The notes below the pieces were generated by a model. The model searched no databases. It saw nothing but the letters and a program-made list of their open reading frames with translations, and had not been told where the DNA came from. Positions 1 through 12,447 of a stretch of DNA of 64,000 nucleotides are shown here, in pieces (position 1 is the stretch's first letter; each line of letters starts with the position of its first letter). Made by a program: the position numbers and the translations under genes. The DNA is taken from positions 990,001 to 1,054,000 of the forward strand of contig JAQFVV010012435.1 of the NCBI GenBank assembly GCA_028023455.1, in the 5' to 3' direction. Source of the stretch: Epiperipatus broadwayi. Taxonomy: Eukaryota > Onychophora > Udeonychophora > Euonychophora > Peripatidae.

Positions 1-480
1 TGTAGCAAATTAATCTAAAAATAATATATTTACTAATTAAACTAATCCATAGTGATTACAAAATAAATGCATTCAAATAAGAGTCATCAATACAATCATT
101 ATGTAAGAAGTTAATTTAGCAATAAGGCAAAATGCAATTCCATAAGAAAATAAATTACAAAATCAATTCTTAGATTGAATATAAATAAGAATTTAACAAA
201 CACAATAATATAAAAAAATATTAGTGTAATCCATAAGAAAGAATTAATGATTGTAAATCCATAAGAAATTAAATTTCAAAAATGTAATTTCCATGGGAAA
301 AAATGAAAAATATAAGATTGCAGAAAAAGCACACAAGTGAAAATATATAGGTACAACAAAAAAAGAATTTAAAAAGTACAATACAAAGATTAAATCATAC
401 AATCCATAAGAAAGTAATGGCCAGAAATAAATCCATAGAAACATTAAATTCCATAAAGATTATCCATTGTAATTATAAAA
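1..480. repeat. Degenerate short-motif repeat region
   Basis: The motif ccataagaaa and close variants recur about every 20-140 bases (near 137, 230, 258 and 400, with weaker forms near 290, 430 and 450). The reverse complement of the same vocabulary (ttcttatgga, ttttcataaa) reappears at about 1780-2070. The chance reading frames in the two blocks translate to similar hydrophobic strings (LLSYGL in both), as expected if the blocks are inverted copies of one low-complexity repeat. I see no coding constraint. Confidence 0.35.
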
Positions 481-2595
481 GATAGGCAACTTTCCCCACA
501 CAAATGCAATATAAATGTAAATTATGTGCTGAAACATAATCAAAGACAAGGCTATAATAGAATAATGATAATACAAAGGCAGCTAAGGGTTTTTGAGAGC
601 TTTCTATGTCCTATACTCATATCATTAGAATGACCATTGAATATAGCTGTATATGTATATATAATTGAAAAATATTCAAAGTTTTTGTAAATTTGATAGC
701 CTATTTCTTAGAAAGGCAGAAACAAGATTCCTTTTGATTGGTAGAATTGTAATTATTAACAATATTCCAGGCTATCTTGATCTTTCCCTTAAAATCATTC
801 CTCTCAGTGCACACAATGGTGGCTGATGCAGGCTCAAAGTATAGCCATTAATGTTCTGGTACTCCAAGAAAAATAATATTTCAGGCATATCTGAGGCTCT
901 TCTATACAGATATCAGTGTTGGAAAAACTAAATGGAGAGGTTTCCACAACTCACCATAATAAATTGCATTGCATCCTGTGTGTTGGTATATAATTTTATA
1001 TATGGTGTTTGGGGTTTGATCTATATCACTTGGAGTTGTTTATCAATCTATTATTTGAAGGAGGGATACAGTAACTTATATAATGTGTTCATGACAGAGT
1101 TTTGTTAATATTTTTGGTGATTGAGGGGATGTAGGGAAATAGAACCCAGGATCTGTCATCTTCAGGAAGGTTTGAATTCATCTTATGATAAAATTGTTTA
1201 ATCTTGTTGTATTTAAAGCCTATGCTAGTTAGATCTTTCAGATATTATTCAATATTAGCTTTTCATAAAGTGTAAAACTTACATAAAAGATTTCTGTAAA
1301 GAAAAGTAGACAGGGCAGTGAATTTATTTAGCACAGATCAATTTGATGTATGTAAAGCTTCTAATTTTCAATGGTTTAAGGTGCATCTTATAGTTTAAAT
1401 GAGAAATATATCTCTGTAACTGGATATCAAGGTACTTCAATTTCCTGTGGTGATCTTCCCATTCTATGTTACAGAATAATGCTAATGTGTGGGCAAAATG
1501 AAAACATGAATGACATAAAATGTACTTTTATATTAATAACTGAATGAAGTGAATCCATGGAAGTAATTAACAAAGTGAAAATATACATTTATGGCAATAA
1601 CTTAGTATATTTTATATCAATCATATTTTTCATTTTCCTCCTACAAGATACCTTTCTGGTAGCTTTTTTTTTATGAATTTATTTCTGGCAATTATGTTAT
1701 TATAGATTACACAGAATATTTTTTGTATTATGCACGTTAAATTCTTATTTATTATAAATATACATTTCCACTTATATATTTTTATAATATCTATCTTTTT
1801 CAGTTTTCTCTTACATGAATATCTTTTTGAAATTAAATTTCTTAAAAACTTATTTTCATAAATTACTTTCTTATGGATTATTTGGATTGTTTGTTTTTTT
1901 TCTTTGTATTGTAATGTTTATTAAATTCTTACTTGTATTTTTTTTATGGGAGTTACATTTTTTATTTTCCATGTTCTTGGATATCTTTTTGAAAATTTAT
2001 TTTGTTATGGCTGTTTTTATTAAATCATTACTTTTATTCAGTTCGAATATTGGTTTTATAATTTAATTTTTTGTAGAGTTGTATTTACGCCTTATCGCTA
2101 ATAATTTTTCACAAGCTTAAACGGATCAAACTTAATGGACGATTATAAAGCAATTGTGCATTGCTTTGATTTCTAAGTATATTATTTTTATTTTTATTTT
2201 TATTAAATATGTCATTATTATGTTTAAAATATTTTCATGTTTTTTTATTTATTTTGTTATTTGTTTTTTTTATTTTTTACAAAATATAAAACATATCATT
2301 TAGCTTTTTTTATTATTATTGATATATGGTTTACTGATTCATCTAAGATAGATCATAACTTCTTCTAGTATTGATATGCTTTTCATTAATCATATAGTCC
2401 TTTTTCCCAATATAATGGTTGATTCAAAGGTAAAAGATTTCTGGACCAAAACTTACTCTACTATTTCTGAAGGGAAATCATACCACTCACTAATATTTGT
2501 GCCCAATAAAATATTGAATATATTTTTCTTCTTAGCAGTAATAATAATTTTAAAAAAAACATCTCATATTAAAATGACTACTGTGTTGATACAAT
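481..2595. other. AT-rich stretch, no gene seen
   Basis: No protein-like frame or RNA gene is recognised. The part at 1780-2070 is the inverted partner of the repeat at 1-480. The 83-codon frame starting at 1815 is low-complexity F/L/I-rich translation of that repeat and is not called as a gene. Confidence 0.4.
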
Positions 2596-2609
2596 TTTTA
2601 TAATCTTTT

Positions 2610-2715
2610 TTTTCTTCTCATGTGTCATAGCATCAGACAGGAAGCCAAAACGCTAAACCAGGACAACTGCCTGTAAAGCAGCTGTCACTGACCTCTCGAC
2701 CCCCAATGCTTGACC
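2610..2715 (-). mobile_element. tRNA-derived SINE (SINE1, Val-TAC-like loop)
   Basis: On the minus strand a tRNA-like head runs from the A-box-like ggtcgagaggt, through an anticodon arm with loop tttacag, to a degraded B box. The tail is the family-specific tgctatgacacatg followed by an A-rich end. It is flanked by an exact 14-bp direct repeat, ttttataatctttt, at 2596-2609 and 2716-2729, the expected target-site duplication. It is about 106 bp long. B-box changes (gttttggcttcc) suggest a pseudo-copy. Sequence and duplication are seen; mobility is inferred. Confidence 0.85.
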
Positions 2716-2729
2716 TTTTATAATCTTTT

Positions 2730-3762
2730 CAGTCTGGAAATGCCAACTCAATCTTAATAGTCAAAGCAATCGATTTATCAAATACTTTTAATCATTCTTG
2801 TATTAGAGCTAGATCTATTATGGGTTCAAATACAATGATAAATAACAAGTATAAAAAGCTACATATATTTAATTTTGAAACCTGTTAAAAATTATTTGTT
2901 TTACATAACGTTCAAAAATAATCAAAAACATATTTATTTTGCAAAAAAGAAGATATAACATTTTCAAGCTTAATTTGAAGAGAAAAAAACTATTTTCATA
3001 AAACCGAATTCTTTGAGAAAGATAAAATGCTTTCATTCACATAACATTAATAATTTATTTTAATTTTACACCAAAACTTATATTTTAATCAGATTCATAA
3101 ATTTGCAGGTGCATTTTAACTAAATATGCGTCATTGTTATAAAAGCTGCTAATGAATCTTATTTAATAAAATTTGATTGCGTAATAACTTCGACAGTTGT
3201 ATGCTTTTTTAAAAAAATGATATTAATAACCTTCTCATAATTTATTTCCATGCGTGTATATATATAGTTAATACTTTTAAGTCTTCAAATAATACATTTA
3301 CTTATTTAGCATATGGATATTTTAGATAGCTTAAGTATTAATAATAAAGAAACTTATAGAGATAGCAGCCATAGATGCGACAATCATTAACTATGTGATA
3401 CACTGGGTTGTGTTTTTATTCCTATCTATAAAGGTTAGTAGCTGTTGAATTCCATTTATGAATAAGTGCAATGGCCAGGGTTATCTTGAATCTGTTAATA
3501 ACGTTTACAATGATTATATCCATCCAGCTTACTGTTGGATCTGAAAAAAAAAAAATTGTTTGGAATCTCGTAAGAATTTCATTTTTTGTACCACATTTCT
3601 TTGGTTGTAGTCTTAGTTTTTTATGTAAAAAGAGAACATTGTATCTGATGAGTCTCACATAACTAAACTATATTTTTGAGTTATTAGATAACCAATCTAT
3701 TTAAAAGCTTTTTAAATATTTAATTTATACAGCATGATGTTTTTTTATAAATTATAATAATA
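2730..3762. other. AT-rich stretch, no feature recognised
   Basis: No repeat family or reading frame is recognised. Overlapping frames of 63 and 78 codons at 3422-3662 lie on opposite strands of the same stretch and show no recognisable domain. Confidence 0.3.
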
Positions 3763-3889
3763 GTTTGGGTGAAAGGGATGGAGTGGATCCATTCTACCCT
3801 TTAAAAAGACTTTATCTTGTGTTTGGAAAGGAGAGTATTCATTATAATTAGTGTTTGATTTGTAAAGCATACAGCGCATGTGCAGTGGA
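3763..3889 (+). repeat. Half copy of the large palindromic element (family D)
   Basis: This stretch matches the right arm of the palindrome at 63107-63475. Shared blocks include gactttatcttgtgtttgga, gagagtattcatt and gcgcatgtgca-like ends. Only one arm is present, so it is a solo arm or half of a decayed foldback element. No protein is encoded. Confidence 0.7.
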
Positions 3890-3909
3890 GTAAACTACAG
3901 TTATTATTA

Positions 3910-3965
3910 TTTTTTATATGTCAAAGTGTTGACCCTGGGCCTGCTGCTTTGAAGGCAGCTATGCT
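3910..3965 (-). mobile_element. 5'-truncated SINE1 insertion with 17-bp target duplication
   Basis: Only the 3' part of the SINE is present (anticodon arm, T-arm region and the gtcaa...tg tail), so the copy is truncated inside the tRNA head. It is bounded by an exact 17-bp direct repeat, aactacagttattatta, at 3893-3909 and 3966-3982. Truncation at the 5' end plus a target duplication is the signature of target-primed reverse transcription that stopped early. A few bases at the 5' junction could belong either to the SINE or to the duplication. Confidence 0.75.
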
Positions 3966-3982
3966 AACTACAGTTATTATTA

Positions 3983-5194
3983 AAAGCTTTTTGTAAATTT
4001 TTGTGAGGTAATTTTTCTCTTCATATTGTTGAATGAGGAAGTTGCAACAAAGGAATAGATATAAGTGTACCAGTAATATTTTTTCCAAGATAATATGTAA
4101 TTGAGTATCAAAAAATTTAGTATGAGCACTTTTTCTCCAAACAAGGGCACAATCTTAACCAATATAATACACTAGTAATAAGGAAACTGTCTGCAAAGTT
4201 CTTGCACCACAGCCTCAAATAATACCAGTTTTCCAAAAAGGTTATTCATAAAAATTATTTTAAATCTAACCTTAAATAAATTTTTAAAAAATAAAATGAT
4301 CTAAAATTGTTGTGCTTTAATCTATTGTTTAAAAATGTTACATTTAGATTATGATATATTTTTCTGTTGTTTAGATGAAATGTTGAGCATAGTGCTTTTG
4401 GTGGATTAGAGATGTTTCCAATCTTTGAAAAAGATTTCTGCCTTCTTCATATTCATGATAAGAGAATTTTCTATTTTCTAGAAAGAATAATTTTTGTGAA
4501 TTTGTATTCTATATTTGTAAAATTATTGATGAATGTATTTATAAAATAGATAAAAGAACTGAAACCTGTGATAGATTATTCTATAAAATTTTGTATGTAT
4601 TATGATTACTATTTATTGTCACTTAAATTTTATTACTAGATAGCATTTCATCAAGTAAATCAATGGTTCTCATGCATTTAAGAATTTTAGAAGCTTTTAG
4701 AAAACCATTTTTCTAAATAGGACCATAAGCTGATATTAGATCACTAAATGTAGCATCAATTTTTAATTTATTTTAAAAGCTTAAATTCAGCTTGTTCTAT
4801 AGGTCAATAGATTACAATTATTGTTAAATTTGTTTAAATAGTTTGTAGAAACATTCAATAATGATACTAAGAGATTAATTTTTTGGAACATTGTTGGGCT
4901 TCTTAGGTTTTAAGCCTTGCTATAATTTTGCTTTTATGCTGAACTTTTGGAATAGTTTCTGTATAACTAATGTTGTTGAATAGTTTTGTCGATGACAATT
5001 TGACTTTAGCTTCTAAATTTTTTTTAGAAACTTTTGAAGTATGATATCTATCTTGGGGATTTCCTTGATTTAAAATAATCAAGGGTAAGTCCAAGGTTTT
5101 TTATGTTAATATTAGAAATATATTTTGAAAGAGAAGTTTGCAGTTTTGTTTTGATGGTGCATTTCTTCATTCTGTCAATCTTCATAAACTGGAA
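3983..5194. other. AT-rich stretch, no feature recognised
   Basis: No recognisable repeat, RNA gene or protein domain was found. Short frames at 3980-4162 and 4903-5094 have no family resemblance. Confidence 0.3.
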
Positions 5195-5452
5195 ATCTCA
5201 TTAGTAATGGAGGAGAAGATTGAAGTCTGTCCATTAAAGTTTGAAGATTTGCTACCTTCATATAAACTGAGCACTTAATATATATGTGTGTGGGAGATGA
5301 TTCAGATCAACTAATGTGCTGGTTCAGCATGAAATACATATATTGGAGATCATTTATCTTTTCCATGACATATGTGATCATATATATATCAGTTATATAA
5401 GATGGAGTGGATAGATGAAGGAAGTTTAAAAGTCTGAGTTCAACCCCCTTTA
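5195..5452 (+). repeat. Dispersed repeat family C
   Basis: One of at least seven related copies (also near 13.7-14.15, 38.8, 54.0, 61.8 and 62.2 kb). The conserved order is a gtccattaaagtttgaagat block, a gggagatgat block, gttcagcatgaaatacatat, ggagatcatttatctttt, a tgtgatcat-rich part, and an end like gtctgagttcaa followed by a C-rich run. The right end resembles a tRNA A-box/B-box pair (ggagtggatag ... gagttcaa). No open frame is present. Confidence 0.7.
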
Positions 5453-7424
5453 ATTAACAATGACAGTAGCATATCTTTCAGAAGTGGTTTTACAATTAGC
5501 AAGCTTTTCTATTAGATTTTTGCAATGTTTTGTTTTTTGTATAGACTCTTGCCATTTCTTTTTTTCTATTGTCATACAATAATTTAAATAAGTTTGTCAG
5601 TAATTTTTGGATCTTTGGTAAAAATAACGAATACTGCTGGTTTTGTTCACATTCTGAAATAAATAGCTTTTGATATCTTTAAGAAATGGACTATTTGAAA
5701 GATGTTTATCATGGTATAACTTTTAAGTGCAAGAATATGAATTCTAAGAATGCTTAGACTTGGTTTATATCAACAAAGAATGTGATTCAATATCAGTAGG
5801 TTAACAAATAATAGTAAACATTTTTTCTTGAGACTATACATATGTTAGGGATTTTTCCTACTGGCATGTGATGAATGGAACATTCCTTCATGTTCAACAT
5901 CATAAACTAAATGCAGGTCATTTAAATTTATTCATTCTAAAATATTACAATCTTTTTAATCCTCATTTACGTTTGCCCAAAAACTACTATAAAAATTGAA
6001 ATGTTCTATATGTGCAGGTGTAAAAAAGTCTGAAAAAAAAAAGAATAGAGCTAATTTGAATTGAAAGTTTAGTAAACACTGAAGATATAAAAAATATTAT
6101 CCAATTAGTGATAATTCATCTTCAATATATGTTGTTTGCTTTACAGAATGATTTAAACAAAGGTTCTCATGACTAATTTAAAATACATTCTATCAAAAAT
6201 TACTGCAAACCCCAGAATTTTGAGTTATATATTGCTAAAAAAAACAAGTCTCCTGAAATGCAATAACTTCAATGTTCTACTGAATAATTATTTTGTAGAA
6301 AATCTTAACATTAAGAGTATGAAGTTGAAATAATTTGAAAAGAATATAGCTAACTGTTAATATCATGTAGTCTGTTTTTATTTTGAGAGCCTAGAATCTT
6401 TATCTTTGTAGCTCTGTAATTGCTATTCCCATAATTCTCCCAGAATTTACATTGTTTTATTGTACATTTTCTTAATTTGATGTCTTAATGTGGTAGTCAT
6501 CAAGATTATGTCTGGTTTTCATAATCATATAGTTATTTGAACAATATGGATTATCATATTATAGAACCCCTAGTGGCAAGATTGCATACTACATTTCTAT
6601 TATAATGATTGGACAAGGATTAATTTTTATACATGTTTATCTGCTAAATCTTGAAAGAAGGAACCTTCAAATTAATCATTTTGTATATATTTAAACACTC
6701 TGCTATACTGCTTATCAACATAATATTTTATATTACCTATAACATTTTTTTCTAAACATAAATTGGTGAGGCCTTCAATTTTTTATTAGGAATAGCAGAT
6801 ATATTTTTTATTTGCATCTTGCATATATGATAAAAGGTAAAACAATAAATAACAAGGTACCACAAAAGTTCATCCTCCATATATGTTACATTTGATTTTA
6901 AGCCTTATTTTGAATATCTAAATCATGACAATAGCAAATCCTATATAACATTTGTTAAACATACATGTATACACCTGTGTTACAATTTATTTTTTAAAAC
7001 ATACCTATTAAGACATTGTCAAAAATAATCAATAAAAAAATAGAATGAAAAAGGCAGTACAAATAATAAATCAAAAAAGAAAACTATCACATGACTGATT
7101 TCCCGGAATAAAGAAATGGTTGTAAGTATTATGCTTCACGATGGCAATTGTAAAGCTATTACGCTTTTGACATTCAAATTCATACATTTTCTATTTTTTT
7201 TCATGTCTGTTTTACATTTTTTCAAATTGATGATTATTGAAATTGTCAAGGTAAACCTCTGCTTGCATATTGCCAAATAGTGAAGATTTAAACATTTCCC
7301 AACTGTTTTATCCTCAAACTCAGATTATTAAGATTCACATAAAATGAATGATATTGGAAGATTGTCTAGATTATTTAGGGGTTATCTAGTTCAAAAAGAT
7401 TTTATAAACTATTGAAATTTTTTT
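5453..7424. other. AT-rich stretch, no feature recognised
   Basis: Nearly 2 kb with no recognised repeat, RNA or coding feature. Nothing in either strand resembles a conserved domain. Confidence 0.3.
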
Positions 7425-7461
7425 GATTTTCAATCTGAACTGAGAGTTCAGATTGAAAATC
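7425..7461. repeat. Perfect short hairpin, 17-bp arms
   Basis: gattttcaatctgaact is followed by the 3-base loop gag and then its exact reverse complement. It is isolated and not part of any other family seen here. Confidence 0.8.
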
Positions 7462-7590
7462 AGATTTATTACAAAGCTGTTTCCCATATAACCATTTTTT
7501 TTTATTCGGTACTATATGCATATGATTGCTGGTACAATATTAATGTATTTATTATTCTGTTGAAGTAAATTGGCTAATAATTTATAGATT

Positions 7591-7709
7591 CATCATCATC
7601 ATCAATCATTATCAATCCACTGCAGGATGAAGGTCTCTCCAAGTTTAATCCATCTTCTCCGATCTTTAGCTTCTCTTCTCCACATCATCCCTGCGCACTT
7701 TCTTATTTA
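7591..7709 (-). mobile_element. RTE-type retrotransposon, 3'-end fragment
   Basis: Matches the 3' terminus of the complete element at 47.2-50.5 kb: the ATG-repeat tail (catcatcatc on the plus strand), then the codons for the C-terminal tail of the polyprotein up to the MDEIRKCAG region. About 120 bp is kept. The extreme 5' truncation is typical of abortive target-primed reverse transcription. I could not find a convincing target duplication. Confidence 0.85.
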
Positions 7710-8530
7710 ATAAAATAAGTAAGTTTAAATATTTTTTGTTTTATGTATTTTAAACAAGAAATGGAAATTAAAAAAGAGCTTTTTGAAATGCTTTTGTAAA
7801 TAATATTCTCTTAGTGAATAGTTTAAATGGAGATAAGATAAAAGTTGCATTGGTTGTGAAATCACATCTTGCAATCACCATGTTTGACACTTTGAAGTTT
7901 TCTAGCTTTATTTTATAATAGCCAGATACCTATTTATCAGCTCTGAATACTCTAACTATTTGAAAAAAAAAAAATCTAAACCTAGTGAAAAAAAACTTTC
8001 ATCTCATTCTGCATGTATTTGAACTCAGTTTATAAGTGTAATACCCTTGCATCTTAAAAACTTTTTATCTGTGTATTTATATTGCAATGGTGTAAAAAGA
8101 ATGTATGTATTATACTATGATGGTGGCAGTCATTTATCCAGATCGTCATTTGACTTGCTAAATGTGTAAGTTGTAAAAAGTAATGATATTAAGCTGATTG
8201 GCTTTGGTATATTAAATCTGTTACAATATCTAGCATCCATTTAATTAAATGAGCTCAGAAAATTTTCTAAAGAGTGAAATTAGTTTTTATTTTTTCCCGA
8301 AAATGACTATATTTATTTTCAAATGAACTATAGAAATTTCATTATTTTGAAATCAACCAAAATACAATTAGAAAAGTTTTAAATGTATCTTAAAATAAAG
8401 TCTAAAATATATTAATCCTGATCAAAGTAAAGTTTGTTTTTTTTTTTTTTTTAATTAGCACTGTAAGAGCACTAAGATTTTTTTTCTGATAATTATATAT
8501 GTAATTGAATTGGTAGATTCTCCTACGTTG
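7710..8530. other. AT-rich stretch, no feature recognised
   Basis: No recognised feature apart from short homopolymer runs. Confidence 0.3.
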
Positions 8531-8676
8531 TGTATTTGGCGTTTGAACTCAGACATTCATACGACCCTCAAATATCCACGCTATCTCATACTGCTGACAC
8601 ACTTGATTACACCCAGTATGAGATAGCGTAGATATTTGAGGGTCGTGTGAAAGTCTGAGTTCAAACCCCTATACAT
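8531..8676. mobile_element. Foldback (hairpin) element, tRNA-like arms
   Basis: Arms of about 63 bp (8531-8593 and 8614-8676) are nearly perfect reverse complements around a 20-base spacer. Each arm, read outward, ends in gtctgagttcaaac-like sequence resembling a B box, preceded by gagatagcgtaga, which is weakly A-box-like. The same ends occur in hairpins at 32383-32576 and 41782-41899 and at one end of family C repeats. No coding capacity. It is either a MITE or a tRNA-derived inverted dimer. Confidence 0.75.
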
Positions 8677-8970
8677 TACATATTGGAGTACAGGTATGAA
8701 AAAGCCTGTACTGTAGAAAAATTCATATATTAAAATGTTGTGTATTTGCCTAATTTTAATATAATACCAACATTTACGTCAAATCTTACATGCTGTTGCC
8801 TGAGTAGTGAGTACTTTACGCAATCGCATCTGCCATTAAGCTATCTATAATAACCAGATTTAGAAAATAAAATCCATCTAAAAAACATCGATAGTATAAC
8901 TAATTATTCACGCAGGAGAAACTAAAAACTATTCACATTTTTTATAGTGTAAAATTTTATTTTAACGCAT

Positions 8971-8993
8971 ACGCACGCACACACACACACACA
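8971..8993. repeat. (CA)n microsatellite
   Basis: A short run of acgcacgcac followed by an uninterrupted (ac)n tract. Confidence 0.9.
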
Positions 8994-10077
8994 TAATTCG
9001 GTTTATTAACTTATTCTTATAATTCTAATAATAAAACAGCTTAAACCATGTATATTTATTATTCTGTGATAAATAATCAAATCAGTCTTCTAGCCTGAGT
9101 ACGCGCAATAAAATATCCCAAATTACAATGTTTGATATAATTTTACAACATATTACTGCTCTGTTTCAATTTTAGGAAAAAATAAAGCAGCAAGGGAAAT
9201 ATTTGACACCTGTAAAACAGTAATTTTAACTCTATCACCTGAATGACATATTAATAGTATTTGCGTGTTTCTAATAAAATCATTAATTCTTTCACACCTA
9301 CATTAAATCTGAAAACCATTAACTTTCATCAATAGGCATGGAAAAAATATGAGAATAACTTCATTGTTTCATCGTATTAATAGATAAATCTTTAATTATA
9401 TTTTTCTTAGCAGGCAAAAAAAAAAGACGTATTTTTTCCTGCAGTTAACAATGATTGAGATGTTTAAATAATTGAATATTTAAAATTTGTAGGTATTTTT
9501 TTTTAAAAAAAAATTCCAAAAACTAAATAAATCATACGTTATAAAATTACTACGCTATAAATTTTAACTAATTATATATTCTCCTATTTATACTTTAATG
9601 TTTAAAAGGTGAGAAAATACTTGTCTTTTTAAAATATTAGTTTGGATATAGTTTATTTTTAGTTTGTCTACATATTTTGACTGTTTGTGTAATAAATGAG
9701 TAGACAATTATTTATCATTAATCGAATGCAAAACAGGAAGTAGCTAAGATATATGCGCAATTCAAGACTCTTTATTATTCTAAGAGAGACTAAAAACTCA
9801 ACATGATTCATTATTTAAAAAGTAATGAAAATGTAATAGAAATTGTAATTAGACAATCTTACGCAAAAATAAAACGATTAGGCATGACAAGAAAAAAAAG
9901 CTTTTAAATAATCGGAAGTCATGTAACATTTGAGCTAAAATCCCAAGAATCTTAAAGTTTTCTAATCCATTATTTTATTCTTGAGCTAAAACACATAAAG
10001 CATATCGATATATTACCAATAGCTTGTATGCTTTAGTGCAGTAATTCGAAGAGAGATTCTAAAACTTCATATTACTA
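8994..10077. other. AT-rich stretch, no feature recognised
   Basis: No recognised repeat or coding feature. Confidence 0.3.
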
Positions 10078-10135
10078 GGTCAAATGATACTTCCGGTGCT
10101 CGGATATCACATGACCTTCTAATCATCCGGGGTTT
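10078..10135 (+). mobile_element. SINE2 3'-part fragment
   Basis: cttccggtgctc followed by atatcacatgac matches the body of a second SINE family, whose copies elsewhere read ggtgctcaaatatcatatga (near 40,417). The tRNA-like head is not recognisable here. Confidence 0.45.
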
Positions 10136-10650
10136 TTCTTTATCATTAAATATTTTTATACCAGATCTACCTAGCCTAAATAGGCTGTGTTTTTTTTTAA
10201 GCAGGCATTTCAACTTCAATTTTACATTAATCAAAACTAAATGAATATATGGCACCATAGCATCTATTTTTTGCCCTCAGTAAATATTACATTTCAAACA
10301 TGAATTTATGAACTATAATTACATTTTTTTCACCATTTAAATACTATACCTCTGTAGATAAAAGCACATGTACTGACTTTTTCCCCCTGAATGTTTTTTT
10401 TTAATAATGGCAGAATTACTTTCTGCACATAAAAGTACTATTTTTTTTAATTGGTTTGAATTTGACATGTGACAGTGCTTGTGAATTTGACATGTGATAG
10501 CCTTGCAAACAAACATACATTCACCAGCAGACAACAAAGAATTGTATATATAAGATCTTAAATAATATGATACTTAAAATGTTCTACTTAAACAATCTAT
10601 TGATTAATTAGCATTGAATTTGTTTGTTTTCTTAATAATAATTATGAGAT
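10136..10650. other. AT-rich stretch, no feature recognised
   Basis: Short minus-strand frames at 10067-10258 and 10337-10537 have no recognisable domain. A small internal direct repeat (gaatttgacatgtga) occurs at about 10458-10500. Confidence 0.3.
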
Positions 10651-10895
10651 AAAATATCTCATGACTTTCTCATACATGACATAATATAAAATGGCTTTTT
10701 TGTCATCAAATAAAATATCTCATGACTTTTTCATACATGACATAATATAAAATGGCTTTTTTGTCATCAAATAAAATATCTCATGACTTTCTCATACATG
10801 ACATAATATAAAATGGCTTTTTTGTCATCAAATAAAATATCTCATAACTTTCTCATACATGACATAATATAAAATGGCTTTTTTTTGTCATCAAA
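10651..10895. repeat. 61-bp tandem repeat, four copies
   Basis: Units begin at 10651, 10712, 10773 and 10834, each opening aaaatatctcat and closing tgtcatcaaa. The copies differ by only a few substitutions, and the last has two extra T residues in its T run. The spacing is exact with no unique spacers. Confidence 0.95.
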
Positions 10896-10999
10896 GTTAA
10901 ACGTTTTTGTTCCTAGGCTATATGCCTAGAAACTCTATTATCCATGTTAGTCCTTCTCTTCAAACTTTTTATATTCCCCATAATCTTATCTACTGTTTA

Positions 11000-11470
11000 T
11001 TCTTTACTGTGCAGTTATGTTTCTGGATTTGATTTTTTTTCTTTCTTTTTCTTTTATTCCATTTTAATAAAAGTTGTTTTGATAGATCTGTCAATCTGTT
11101 CTTACATTAAAAATTTGTAAAATTTCTATTCTTTTCACTTTGTTTACATTTAAATTGTTCCTAGTGTCCATATAATTTATTATCTTCTTTTAAAAGTCTA
11201 CACTCCAAAAAATAAATGTTCAATAATCTCTCTCCCATCTCCACATAAGCAGTGTCTACAATCAAAATCATTATTCCATTTATGTCTTTTTATTTAGTAA
11301 CTAGATCCCTTATTCGTTTACCAAATAACAATAAATTCATTTTAATATTATTATACATTTTTTCATACTTTATATAATTTTTATTTTTGCATAATTCCAA
11401 ATTATTATTTTTAGTCACATTAATTTTCCACAATTATAATTCTTCTATTCAATTATTTTCACCCTACATA
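11000..11470 (-). pseudogene. Non-LTR retrotransposon C-terminal fragment, decayed
   Basis: On the minus strand around 11206-11280 one frame reads CRHCLCGDGREIIEHLFF, preceded by KWNNDFD. This Cys/His pattern followed by E-I-x-H-L-F is typical of the zinc-binding C-terminal region of APE-type non-LTR retrotransposon polyproteins. The frame soon hits a stop, and the flanks are AT-rich and shifted. It may be the tail of the same old element whose RT part lies at 14.2-15.6 kb on the same strand. The clade cannot be assigned. Confidence 0.5.
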
Positions 11471-11483
11471 GAACCTTCTAAAC

Positions 11484-11917
11484 CTCACATGATCACCATT
11501 TCCTATGCTCACACAAGCTGTTAAAACATAGGCAAAACTCTCCATATAGCAGTGTCACCCACTGCAAGCCATAGTAATCAATAGATGCAAGAAGATTTGT
11601 GCATAAAATCCCTATCTACTACCTACTCATCCATTATCTCCAGACTAATTTTTAGCTTGTGATCTTCATCAGTGAGAAGTCTTGGATCTAAGAGCACTGC
11701 ACCTAAGTTTAAGGATGTTGGATGAGTAGACACTAGATAGGGATCTAGTACAGTGATGTCAGATCCAAGACTCCTCACTGATGAAAGCTACAAGTTAGAA
11801 ACTAGCCTGAGAATATTGGATGAGTAGGTACTAGATAGGTATTTTATGCACAAACCTTCTTGCATCCACTGATTATTCTGGCTTGCACATGGTGGTAATA
11901 CTGTATGAAAAATTTTG
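11484..11917. mobile_element. Foldback element family A, near-complete
   Basis: Long inverted repeat: the left end ggcaaaactctccatat... reappears inverted at the right end near 11890-11917. The middle holds two inverted copies of a core containing ctcctcactgatga (right half) and tcatcagtgagaag (left half). Outside the left arm is catgatcaccatttcctatg, which also precedes other copies. No open frame, so it is non-autonomous. Related copies lie at 13282, 23724, 52310 and 53405. Confidence 0.75.
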
Positions 11918-12447
11918 GTTCTATTTTAATAGTCTTCTATTATGAACTTATGTAATCAATGGATACCAGAGAGCACAATATTATAAAATCTGCTCTTCAC
12001 TAATAAAGACAAAGTCCAGAGAACAGTCTGGAAAGAAAAAATGTATACACTATACTGTTTGTGTTTCACTGATTATTAAACTTGATGCTATAGTAGGGCG
12101 AAGCAACTGCTCTTAAAATAAACAATGAATATTAAAAATCAGATTATTTAATAACAAATAATATATTCTAGATAGTTCTCTTATAATTAGATATATATTC
12201 TTCCTAAAATCTACAATAAAATATAAATAAGTAATTTTCATACATAATTTATGAAATAAGTGGATTAGGGAGGTGATGTTCAAAACTACACAGCCATAAA
12301 TTATACAAAGATAAGAAAGAATAATCACTAGATAGCACTTGGGTATTTCACAATTTTGAGTAAAAAGAGTGTAAATATATATATAGAAGTAAACAGAATA
12401 TTGGATGTGAGTCAATTTATGATAATAGCAAGGAAAGTAGTTTACTG

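Noticed and set aside
7591-7709. Target-site duplication for the 7.6-kb RTE fragment
   Set aside because: Flanks ataatttatagatt and aataaaataag are merely both AT-rich, and no convincing direct repeat could be aligned.
10651-10895. CRISPR-like array
   Set aside because: The units are contiguous 61-bp repeats without unique spacers, and the genome is clearly animal.
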